A stretch of 64,000 nt of DNA, from contig NZ_JACJRV010000011.1 of assembly GCF_014697475.1 (NCBI RefSeq), positions 62,001 through 126,000 of the forward strand. The letters are read 5' to 3'. A program made the position numbers and the translations under genes. The notes beneath the pieces were generated by a model. The model saw only the letters and a program-made list of their open reading frames with translations, was not told the origin of the DNA and ran no database searches. This document shows, one piece after another, positions 19,507-26,219 of the stretch. Position 1 is the first letter of the stretch, and every line of letters starts with the position of its first letter. The stretch is from Nostoc sp. FACHB-152. GTDB taxonomy: Bacteria; Cyanobacteriota; Cyanobacteriia; Cyanobacteriales; Nostocaceae.

Positions 19507-21720
19507 ATGACAGCAATTACACCAAAGGCATCTTCCGCGCTTCCTAATTTTTGCGAAGGAATTCAATATTTTGGTGAAGCGTTACCAGATTTTGCCACTT
19601 ATGGTGCTACACCTGCGATAGATTCAGATAAAGTAGCGATCGCATCTCCTACCGATACCGCAGCCGTATATCAAACTTTACTTGCTGCTGATGCCTTGCG
19701 TTACCTGACATTGCAAGTTACTGGTAGTAAAGCATCAGGACATCCAGGCGGGTTTGCCAGCCAAGCGGAAGCGTATGCAGCGTTAGTCATGCTGGGCTAC
19801 AAAAATATTATTACCGAAGTTGGACACCACGCCCCTGGATTTTATAGTGCCATGTTTTTGGATCGTTCCTTAGAAGACATGGGCATTTTTACAGTACAAC
19901 AATTGCGCGATCGCTTCCGCGAAAAGCACGGACTTTTAGGACACCTCTCCGGTTACATTCCTGGCATTCTCGCACCCGCCGGGCCTTTGGGACAAGGGCA
20001 ACACTTCGCAATGTCGGCTGCACTCCTGCATAGAGACAAACTTTTCCCCTTCACCCTTGGTGATGGTGGACTGGGTGAACCATACATCATGAGTTCAATG
20101 GGACACTTCAACACAGCCTATCCCAGCGTCACCAACTTCTTACCCGTGCTTGTATGGAACGGGTACAGCCAAGAACATCACAGTATGGTTTCCCTCAAAA
20201 CCAACGAACAGATGAAAGCATACTGGCAAGGTAACGGTTTTGAAGAAGTCATTCTTGTAGATGCCAAAGAATTTGACGACCAAAATCAACCAGGCGACTA
20301 CGTTGATAGTACCGCCTTTTCTTTCCAGCAACGCCTTGCTTTTACTCAAGCCGTACTCGTAGCTGTTGATAAAGCAGCACGTTCCGCACTTAGCGGTAAA
20401 CTCACAGTATTCATTATCAAACAACTCAAAGGTGCAGGCGTTCACGCCAGAGGTGCAAAATCTCACAACTTATATCCCAAAGACACCCTAGATGCACCTC
20501 ACATTATCAGTGCATTGCAAGGACGCGCCTTATCACAAGAAGCTTGGCAATTAGTCAGAACCAACGCAGAACGCGCTGGTGGTGGCCCAGCTGCGAAAAC
20601 TGTAGTGACAGAATTTGAATTACCATTGCCAGACTTAGGCGAATTGCCATTAGAAGAATATGCAGTTGGTGGCGAACCCAAAGTTTCGACAACCGCAATG
20701 GGAAGATTAGTTGGTATCGTCGGACAAAAGGATAAAAATTTCCTCGTCACCAACGCCGACGGTAACGAAGCATCAGGAATTGGCAACATCAACCAAGCAT
20801 TAAAAATTATTCACCCCACAACCGACGACTTATATAACCAAGCACCAAACGGTCAAGTTTATGAACCATTAAGTGAAGATGCTTGTGCAGGTTTAGCCGT
20901 TGGTTTATCACTAATGGGTGCGAGAAGTTTGTGGTGTTCTTACGAATCTTTTGCCATCAACGGTTTACCAATTTGGCAAACAGTCACCCAAGCAATGGCA
21001 GAATTACGCCGTCAAACTCCCTCAACAATTACATTATTTACTGCTGGTGCATTAGAACAAGGTCGTAACGGTTGGACTCACCAACGTCCAGAAATTGAAG
21101 CTTACTTTGCATCGATGATGCGGAATGGAAATGTATTTCCTGTATTCCCACCCGATGCTAATAGTATTCAAGCTTGTTATGACTGGGCATTGAAAACAAG
21201 AAATAAGGGAATTGTGATTACCGCCAGTAAGTCACCTTTGCCAATTCGCACAACATTAAAACAAACTCAGCAAGGCTTAGAAGAGGGTGCGATATTATTG
21301 CATGAAATCGCTGGTGGCAAGCAAGTTGTCTTTGCTGTTATTGGCGATATGACATTAATTCCTGTATTTGAAGCAGCAGCATTTTTAGAAACTGAAGGTA
21401 TTGGGGTGAAGATAGTTTCTATTATTAACCCCCGCCGTTTATATCGTTCTAGTGATGTTGCTTGGGATACTTGTTCTGAACACGATGGTGGTTTTATTGA
21501 TGATGCAAAATTCGCCCAATTATTTGGTGGTAATGCGTTAATTGGTGTTACTGGTGGTGCTGCGGCAATGCTAGAACCAATTATGTTAAGAAGCAACAGC
21601 AAGCGCGATACTTTTGCATGGAAACGTGGAGAAACTACAGCCAGTGCTGGAGAGTTGATGGCGTTTAATGGTTTGACTGCTGAAGCGTTGACGAAGCGGG
21701 CTATTGAGTTGGTGGGTTAA
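19507..21720 (+). CDS. Transketolase/phosphoketolase-like ThDP enzyme
   Basis: Protein of 737 residues in the thiamine-diphosphate transketolase superfamily. The N-terminal half has SGHPGG and the cofactor-type segment TLGDGGLGEPYIMSS. The C-terminal half resembles phosphoketolase: SLWCSYESFAINGLPIW, GRNGWTHQRPEIEAYF and VFPPDANSIQACYDWALK, followed by ITASKSPLP. It is shorter than Xfp phosphoketolases (about 790-810) and lacks their usual N-terminus, so substrate and reaction are uncertain. It could cleave xylulose-5-phosphate or act as a divergent transketolase. Monocistronic. Confidence 0.8.
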   Translation: MTAITPKASSALPNFCEGIQYFGEALPDFATYGATPAIDSDKVAIASPTDTAAVYQTLLAADALRYLTLQVTGSKASGHPGGFASQAEAYAALVMLGYKNIITEVGHHAPGFYSAMFLDRSLEDMGIFTVQQLRDRFREKHGLLGHLSGYIPGILAPAGPLGQGQHFAMSAALLHRDKLFPFTLGDGGLGEPYIMSSMGHFNTAYPSVTNFLPVLVWNGYSQEHHSMVSLKTNEQMKAYWQGNGFEEVILVDAKEFDDQNQPGDYVDSTAFSFQQRLAFTQAVLVAVDKAARSALSGKLTVFIIKQLKGAGVHARGAKSHNLYPKDTLDAPHIISALQGRALSQEAWQLVRTNAERAGGGPAAKTVVTEFELPLPDLGELPLEEYAVGGEPKVSTTAMGRLVGIVGQKDKNFLVTNADGNEASGIGNINQALKIIHPTTDDLYNQAPNGQVYEPLSEDACAGLAVGLSLMGARSLWCSYESFAINGLPIWQTVTQAMAELRRQTPSTITLFTAGALEQGRNGWTHQRPEIEAYFASMMRNGNVFPVFPPDANSIQACYDWALKTRNKGIVITASKSPLPIRTTLKQTQQGLEEGAILLHEIAGGKQVVFAVIGDMTLIPVFEAAAFLETEGIGVKIVSIINPRRLYRSSDVAWDTCSEHDGGFIDDAKFAQLFGGNALIGVTGGAAAMLEPIMLRSNSKRDTFAWKRGETTASAGELMAFNGLTAEALTKRAIELVG

Positions 21721-21852
21721 GATTTAGGTTAAGAATTTTCGCTGCAAATGTATGTAAACAAACATAATGACGTGTTTTGCCTACATTTGCAGCTTATTGC
21801 AATCAGCTATTACGTATATATACAGATAACAACCAAATGTTTTATAATGCAT

Positions 21853-21872
21853 TAGCGTGTCTAGACACGCTA
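21853..21872. promoter_or_regulatory. Perfect 20-bp palindrome upstream of secreted protein gene
   Basis: TAGCGTGTCTAGACACGCTA is its own reverse complement and lies 36 bp before ATG 21908. It could be an operator or a remnant end of a mobile element (it shares TGCATTA and GCGTGTC with the inverted repeat at 22481-22502). Confidence 0.5.
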
Positions 21873-21907
21873 GTAGTATATTCTATTTGGTTGAATCGGA
21901 GTTAAAT

Positions 21908-22348
21908 ATGCTGCATAAAAAAATTGGTAGTATCTTCTCCTCCTCATTAGCAATAGTAGCTTTAACATCAGGAACTCTTATAGTTCCAATCGAATCATTT
22001 GCATCAGAAGGGCAAAAACTTGCACAAGGTGGAGGTGCAGGCTATGTACTAGGTGTTGCTAGTACAGCTGGTACAGTGATTGATATTGCAATTCATTGTT
22101 ATCAAGGTGGTCAGTATGGTTGGCAATTTAATCATGCTCCAAATACATCTCCTAAAGTTAAAGCTTGGACTGAACAGATAGCTGATCGTGGGTTTTTGAA
22201 CTCCGTAGCTTATCAAACTTGTCTTTATGGAACACAAGGAGTTTACTCAGTGTGTAAACAACTTGGACTCTGCAAAAGTTTGAAATCATATGAGGTAGCT
22301 AGGTGTCGCCCATGTCCTCAAATTGTGTATATACAACGCACATATTAA
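21908..22348 (+). CDS. Secreted orphan protein
   Basis: A 146-residue protein with an N-terminal signal peptide (MLHKKIGSIFSSSLAIVALT, then a hydrophobic run to SFASEG). A glycine-rich segment GGGAGYVLGVASTAGTVID follows, and at least six cysteines after it suggest disulfides in the periplasm or outside. No family recognised. ATG 21908 is preceded by CGGAG; an upstream in-frame start at 21857 would spoil the signal peptide. The gene is flanked by the palindrome at 21853-21872 and by a MITE-like element at 22408, which suggests recent movement. Confidence 0.7.
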   Translation: MLHKKIGSIFSSSLAIVALTSGTLIVPIESFASEGQKLAQGGGAGYVLGVASTAGTVIDIAIHCYQGGQYGWQFNHAPNTSPKVKAWTEQIADRGFLNSVAYQTCLYGTQGVYSVCKQLGLCKSLKSYEVARCRPCPQIVYIQRTY

Positions 22349-22389
22349 TGAACTCCAATAAAAAAATGCCCATATGTCGCTTTCGCCCC

Positions 22390-22519
22390 TAGTAATTTTG
22401 TAGTGGACTGACACAGCTAAAATAGTGCATTATAAACAATGAGAAAGCATTGATTTATATCAACTTCATCAAAAATATATTGCATTATTTTAGGCGTGTC
22501 AGCAATAGTAATTTTGTAG
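22390..22519. mobile_element. MITE-like element with inverted repeats and flanking 14-bp direct repeats
   Basis: Two 22-bp inverted repeats (22408-22429 and 22481-22502) match at 19 of 22 positions; both outer ends read CTGACAC and both contain CTAAAATA. They enclose 51 bp of AT-rich DNA. The 14-mer TAGTAATTTTGTAG occurs in direct orientation on both sides (22390-22403 and 22506-22519). No transposase is encoded, as expected for a non-autonomous element. Confidence 0.65.
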
Positions 22520-22820
22520 GTTGGGTGGAGGCGTAAGCTTGCATTTTTGCAGCCAAATAAATTAATATCTGCGCCGTAACCCAACACCAAATCATCTTAA
22601 TTTCAACGTGATAATTGATTGTATAAAACCTTTGTTGTGAAGAGTTAGAGCATTTGTTGGGTTCCACTTTGTTTCACATAACCTACAAAGAAGTGCTTTG
22701 TTATCTGCTACAACATTGCATACTATACGTACATTTGTGTTTTTTAGTTCTAAGAATAGGATAAATACAGGTAAATTTGCTGAAATTATTTGAGAATAAA
22801 AGGTTTGCAAGTTGCAAAAG

Positions 22821-22903
22821 TTAGTTTACGAGTTAGAAACTTAGTTTGCGAGTTGCAAAACTTAGTTTGCGAGTCGCAAAATTTGATTTATAAGTTGTCA
22901 ACA
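22821..22903. repeat. Tandem 20-21-bp repeats
   Basis: About four units of the form TTAGTTTGCGAGTTGCAAAAC beginning at 22821, 22841, 22862 and (degenerate) 22883. No coding sense. Confidence 0.65.
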
Positions 22904-23241
22904 TCAGAGCATTCGTTGGTTTTTACTTAGTTACACTCAACGAACAAGTTAATGCTAACTCAAGAGTAGGGTGGTAAAGCGATCGCATCCTTCTCTTATA
23001 TCATTTCACCAAATGAAAAATACAAACAATTCTCCTCTGCCCTTCTGCCTGCCTAAATGTACCAATTTTAAAATGAAACTGTATTAGATGAAGGGGCGAT
23101 CGCTCATCACCTTTGCACCACCTATTCACTACTGCGCCTCAAAAAGCTGGAACAGGCTGCTACCCAACTACGATTACCCCTGTAATGTTAGCGGAGTGGG
23201 TAACTGCTCCGCTGATGTTAGGATGAATGTTTATTGCATCC

Positions 23242-23451
23242 TTAATATCCCCCAAGCAAGGCCAAAACACCTGTAATTACAGCCTGAACAACTGCCCCAA
23301 ATACCATCTCTGCTACCTGTTTGATCAGCATCGTCAGGTAATTACTATCCTTACGCTCAACTGCTGCACTTAAATTCTTGGCAAATTGTCGATCTTTTCT
23401 AATTTGTTGACGCACAGCGTTAAGCAAGTCATCTTCAGAATAGCTAGCCAT
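23242..23451 (-). CDS. Small protein with hydrophobic C-terminus, GTPase partner
   Basis: A 69-residue protein, MASYSEDDLLNAVRQQIRKD onward. It has an amphipathic charged first half and a hydrophobic C-terminal helix (LIKQVAEMVFGAVVQAVITG, then VLALLGGY) that could insert in or lie on the membrane. ATG 23451 was chosen because TAAGGAG lies just upstream; the frame continues to 23490 but would overlap the GTPase gene. It is separated from the GTPase stop by 13 bp, so the pair forms an operon. Family not recognised; a role as membrane adaptor or effector of the GTPase is inference. Confidence 0.7.
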   Translation of the reverse strand: MASYSEDDLLNAVRQQIRKDRQFAKNLSAAVERKDSNYLTMLIKQVAEMVFGAVVQAVITGVLALLGGY

Positions 23452-23464
23452 CTGTTTTATCTCC

Positions 23465-24469
23465 TTAAAAATTAACTTGAGCCAGATCAAAAATTACTTT
23501 TCTTCTGTTGGAATCGAAAACTACAATATTAGAATAATTTTTCGCTTCCAACAGAGAAACTTGATTCATTTCCTTTGCTTCAAACAAGTTTTTAAACCGT
23601 TTAATAGCATTTAATCCCAACTTATTGACAATGACTAACATTAATTGAGTCAAATTGAACTTAAAGCGGGATGAACAAGGGATAACTTGATAGTTGTCAT
23701 ACAATCTATCAAATAGGTTTGAATGTTTCGGAAAACGAACTTTGAGATTCTCTAGAGTTTGCTTATCCAAAAATCCGTGATAACGAACAGTGTAATCATC
23801 ATAGTGAAAGGGATACTCATTCACGTCGAAGCCACTGTCATTAAAGGTTTGGGAAACAATTTCTTGACCGTAAGGTTTGAGAAATACTTCTTGATAGTAT
23901 GAAGCTTTTTGTTCTAAAAGCTCTCGCGTTGGTTTAGCAGGCACAAACACACCATAGCCACCCATTTTTGACAAAATCCAGGGAGGAGATGCAAGCAAAT
24001 CAACCTTAGTCAAAACAAAGGTAACTTTGCTCATCAGTTCTACTTGTTGGCTTTTGCTAAAAGAGCTTAAAATTTTACGCAGGGCATGAAGATCAAAAGT
24101 AACAGAGCGACTGTCAGCATGAATTGCCCAAAGTACAATATCAGAGTTTAAAAGCTTTTGCCTATACTGTTCAAGATAGTAAGCATCAGCTTCATCAGAT
24201 TCTCCGATACCAGGGAGGTCGTAAAACCAAAGTTCATGCCCTGAACTATTTCTCGTAGTAACACGCTCAATATTTTTAGTACATGGACGTACAGAACTTG
24301 TAGGCAAATTAGCACTAAACAGAGCGTTAAGAAGTGACGATTTTCCTACACCTGTTTGTCCCATAACTGACACTATAAAAGGTTTAGTTTCTTCTTCTTT
24401 AAGTATTTTTTCAACTTCTTCTTTGACAAGTTTTATTTTTTCATCTGTTCGCAGAGTTCCCGGTTGCAT
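23465..24469 (-). CDS. Dynamin/HSR1-like GTPase
   Basis: A 334-residue P-loop GTPase of the MMR_HSR1 / YfjP-like type. G1 is GQTGVGKSS at 37-45, G3 is DLPGIGES at 84-91 and G4 is TKVD at 154-157. A helical C-terminal region follows, with no transmembrane span of its own. AAGGAAGGA precedes the ATG, and a TTGATT-N17-TATGTT promoter lies 40-70 bp upstream. GTPases of this kind often act at membranes. Its partner here is the hydrophobic 69-residue protein encoded next. Specific function unknown. Confidence 0.88.
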   Translation of the reverse strand: MQPGTLRTDEKIKLVKEEVEKILKEEETKPFIVSVMGQTGVGKSSLLNALFSANLPTSSVRPCTKNIERVTTRNSSGHELWFYDLPGIGESDEADAYYLEQYRQKLLNSDIVLWAIHADSRSVTFDLHALRKILSSFSKSQQVELMSKVTFVLTKVDLLASPPWILSKMGGYGVFVPAKPTRELLEQKASYYQEVFLKPYGQEIVSQTFNDSGFDVNEYPFHYDDYTVRYHGFLDKQTLENLKVRFPKHSNLFDRLYDNYQVIPCSSRFKFNLTQLMLVIVNKLGLNAIKRFKNLFEAKEMNQVSLLEAKNYSNIVVFDSNRRKVIFDLAQVNF

Positions 24470-24510
24470 AACATCCTTCCTTGTAAAGTGGATTAGATAT
24501 TGCTAAATAC

Positions 24511-24539
24511 AACATATAGCTTTATTTTTAAATAATCAA
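24511..24539 (-). promoter_or_regulatory. Sigma70-type promoter of the GTPase operon
   Basis: On the minus strand TTGATT (24534-24539) and TATGTT (24511-24516) are separated by exactly 17 bp and lie 42 bp before the GTPase start codon. An equivalent pair lies upstream of the glycine-rich peptide gene. Confidence 0.6.
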
Positions 24540-24588
24540 ACTAGTAAATGTTATTAAATTAACAATTAATAATCAAGAGATTTCATCT

Positions 24589-24697
24589 GTGAATAATAAA
24601 GTATAAAACTAGTTAATTTTTCATAAAATGTGAATTATACTTTAAAAAAGTGAAGCTCATTAGGCTAAATGTGAAACAAGAACAAGAAATGTGTAAT
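24589..24697. promoter_or_regulatory. Phased GTGAA half-site array A
   Basis: On the plus strand GTGAA-type sites begin at 24589, 24630, 24650, 24671 and 24691 (the last is GTGTAA), giving spacings of 41, 20, 21 and 20 bp, multiples of about two helical turns. On the minus strand they read TTCAC and lie upstream of the GTPase -35 box. The arrangement and surrounding sequence recur at 25938-26046. Confidence 0.7.
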
Positions 24698-24900
24698 TAA
24701 AAATATCTAAAAGAATTAGAAAAATTTTTAAATTAAAATATTGCCTTTCGGATCATAATAGAAAATAAGGTTATACACATACGCTATAAGCGATCGCACC
24801 TGCATCTAAAAGAATGGTGCGATCGCTTGTTAGTGAAAGTTTTGAGATGTAGGGCGATCGCTAGAAATGTTTCCAAAAGCATTGGCACACCACAAGCAGA

Positions 24901-24930
24901 AAGCACCAGCTTTTAAACTGGTGCTTTTCA
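24901..24930. terminator. Rho-independent terminator
   Basis: AAAGCACCAG (24901-24910) pairs perfectly with CTGGTGCTTT (24919-24928). It lies 62 bp past the stop of the secreted basic protein gene; A- and T-rich flanks allow termination in either direction. Confidence 0.8.
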
Positions 24931-24991
24931 TTATTAAAATGTTTTCAGTTTTTCTTTACAACAACTAGTGTTGGATTAACATCGGACTAGA

Positions 24992-25402
24992 CTAATCTTC
25001 TCGATATCTTTGTCTTTGTCTCTCCCTTCCGTACTCACGTACATCATCATAAAGTCGCTGTTCTATCTCATTAAGTTCATCTCTAAATCTATCTAGATAA
25101 CTTTGACTACCTGAAATGTGTCCGTCTAATATGTCTTCTAGATAATTTTGCATTCGTGTCAATTGTGTTAGCACTTGCTGTGGAAAATCTCTAGATTCAT
25201 AACCCTTTCTTAGAATATCTATAGTTCTATTAACCCTATCCAAAATATCTACTACATCTGCTCTATTAAGTGGTATTTCATTTCGAGCAAGATATTGAAC
25301 ATTTGTTCTACTGTTACCATATGAAGGAGAAGCATTAACAGCAATAGTAGTTGTCACAGTGGTTACAGCCAAAAAAGCAGCCAAAAGACGTTGATTGAAC
25401 AT
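24992..25402 (-). CDS. Secreted basic coiled protein
   Basis: A 136-residue protein starting MFNQRLLAAFLAVTTVTTT, a clear signal peptide with probable cleavage after VNASPSYG. The mature part is helical and highly charged (DRVNRTIDILRKGYESRDF, FRDELNEIEQRLYDD) and ends in an Arg-rich tail (REYGRERQRQRYRED). AAAAGGA precedes ATG 25402; the frame extends to 25474 but that would bury the signal sequence. No family recognised. It lies inside the GTPase/AAA_35 island between the two array-controlled genes; involvement is inferred from position only. Confidence 0.7.
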   Translation of the reverse strand: MFNQRLLAAFLAVTTVTTTIAVNASPSYGNSRTNVQYLARNEIPLNRADVVDILDRVNRTIDILRKGYESRDFPQQVLTQLTRMQNYLEDILDGHISGSQSYLDRFRDELNEIEQRLYDDVREYGRERQRQRYRED

Positions 25403-25440
25403 TTCAATTTTTCCTTTTAGAATTCTATGAGATTTTAGAA

Positions 25441-25490
25441 AATAACACCCAATTTCAAGAAAATATAGAATCATTAAATTGGATGTTATT
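25441..25490 (-). terminator. 15-bp inverted repeat after glycine-rich peptide gene
   Basis: The arms 25441-25455 and 25476-25490 pair at 14 of 15 positions around a 20-base loop. On the minus strand the second arm runs into TTATTTTC. It could end the upstream gene or act as an operator for the secreted protein gene that follows. Confidence 0.5.
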
Positions 25491-25529
25491 TTATCTGAGC
25501 AGTGTTTACGATTGGATTGCTAGGAATCT

Positions 25530-25751
25530 TTATTTGTTGCCATTTTTAGCCAGGTGGCGGTAATATTTCCATCCTAGTGAAATTATTACTGTACCCGCAC
25601 CTGCTCCTAATGCTCCTACTGCTATTGCTGGACTTGCAATAGCAGTTAATCCAGTAGCTACAGCACCTACGCCTAAACCAGTGATTGCACTGCCGACTTT
25701 TATTACATTATCAGCAGCTTCATCTAATTTCTTTTTATCTTCTTCACTCAT
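25530..25751 (-). CDS. Glycine-rich hydrophobic small protein
   Basis: A 73-residue protein with a charged start MSEEDKKKLDEAADNVIKVG, then a long Gly/Ala-rich hydrophobic stretch (about residues 22-58, two possible helices) and a basic tail YYRHLAKNGNK. The pattern suits a small membrane or pore-forming peptide. ATG 25751 was chosen over 25793 because the longer form adds a stray hydrophobic leader; neither has a strong ribosome site. Its promoter (25859-25887) and upstream array match those of the GTPase operon, so both are probably switched on together. Function unknown. Confidence 0.65.
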   Translation of the reverse strand: MSEEDKKKLDEAADNVIKVGSAITGLGVGAVATGLTAIASPAIAVGALGAGAGTVIISLGWKYYRHLAKNGNK

Positions 25752-25858
25752 AGGTTTTAGTTGAAACAGAATGATTGTCTGTAAAAAGAACATAAAACAG
25801 ATTTAGAAAAATTATTTAATTCAAATTTTCTGCTGTTGAATGTCATCTCTTGAAAATT

Positions 25859-25887
25859 AAGATAAAGCTTGATTTTATAATAGTCAA
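25859..25887 (-). promoter_or_regulatory. Sigma70-type promoter of glycine-rich peptide gene
   Basis: On the minus strand TTGACT (25882-25887) and TATCTT (25859-25864) are separated by 17 bp, matching the GTPase promoter in sequence and spacing. Confidence 0.6.
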
Positions 25888-25937
25888 TCCAGAATAAACC
25901 TATTGTTATTTTATTGAATAATTAATATTTTTTACCT

Positions 25938-26046
25938 GTGAATGATTAACTATAAAAATAGTGATCTCTACAGCGAATGTGAATTATATTCCAAAAATGT
26001 GAAGCCAATTATGCCAAATGTGAAAAAAGAGAAATAAATGTGTAAT
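25938..26046. promoter_or_regulatory. Phased GTGAA half-site array B
   Basis: Sites begin at 25938, 25979, 25999, 26020 and 26040 (the last is GTGTAA): spacings 41, 20, 21 and 20 bp, identical to array A. The sequence between the sites is also clearly related (both end in TTTTAAATTAAAAT downstream). It could serve the minus-strand peptide gene, the plus-strand HTH-AAA_35 gene, or both. Confidence 0.7.
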
Positions 26047-26219
26047 AAAAAATAGCTAAATTGATTTTTAGAAATTTTAAATTAAAATCTTTACTGCTGT
26101 ATACTCAGTTTAAGTAATTGAGATTCCAGGCAAAATAATAGATATTCATATGAGAGTATTTCATCGAAAAGATAATACCTCAGTCAATTACTTATGATGA
26201 GATTAATACCATAAAAGCC

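Larger units (their letters stand above)
22349..23241. other. Long spacer with MITE-like element and tandem repeats
   Basis: 893 bp in which short open frames exist but none has a good start, ribosome site or recognisable product. It contains the MITE-like element (22390-22519), a TGGGTT/GTAACCCA-type repeat near 22518-22590, about four 21-bp repeats (22821-22903), and a 7-bp hairpin AGCGGAG/CTCCGCT at 23190-23213. Confidence 0.6.
24470..24991. other. Regulatory spacer between GTPase operon and secreted basic protein
   Basis: 522 bp, very AT-rich, no gene. It contains the promoter and phased half-site array of the GTPase operon (24511-24697), two HIP1-type octamers near 24790-24860, and the terminator at 24901-24930. 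Confidence 0.6.
25752..26219. other. Divergent regulatory spacer in the accessory island
   Basis: 468 bp between the glycine-rich peptide gene and the HTH-AAA_35 gene, no gene inside. It holds promoter B (25859-25887), array B (25938-26046), and a 10-bp inverted repeat TAAGTAATTG / CAATTACTTA (26111-26120 and 26185-26194) close to the HTH-AAA_35 start. Confidence 0.6.

Noticed and set aside
22485-22810. Two overlapping minus-strand frames of 60-72 codons
   Set aside because: No ribosome sites, odd composition, and they overlap the MITE-like element and interspersed repeats.
23088-23276. 62-codon plus-strand frame before the GTPase pair
   Set aside because: It overlaps the end of the 69-residue protein gene, shows no domain, and has no ribosome site.
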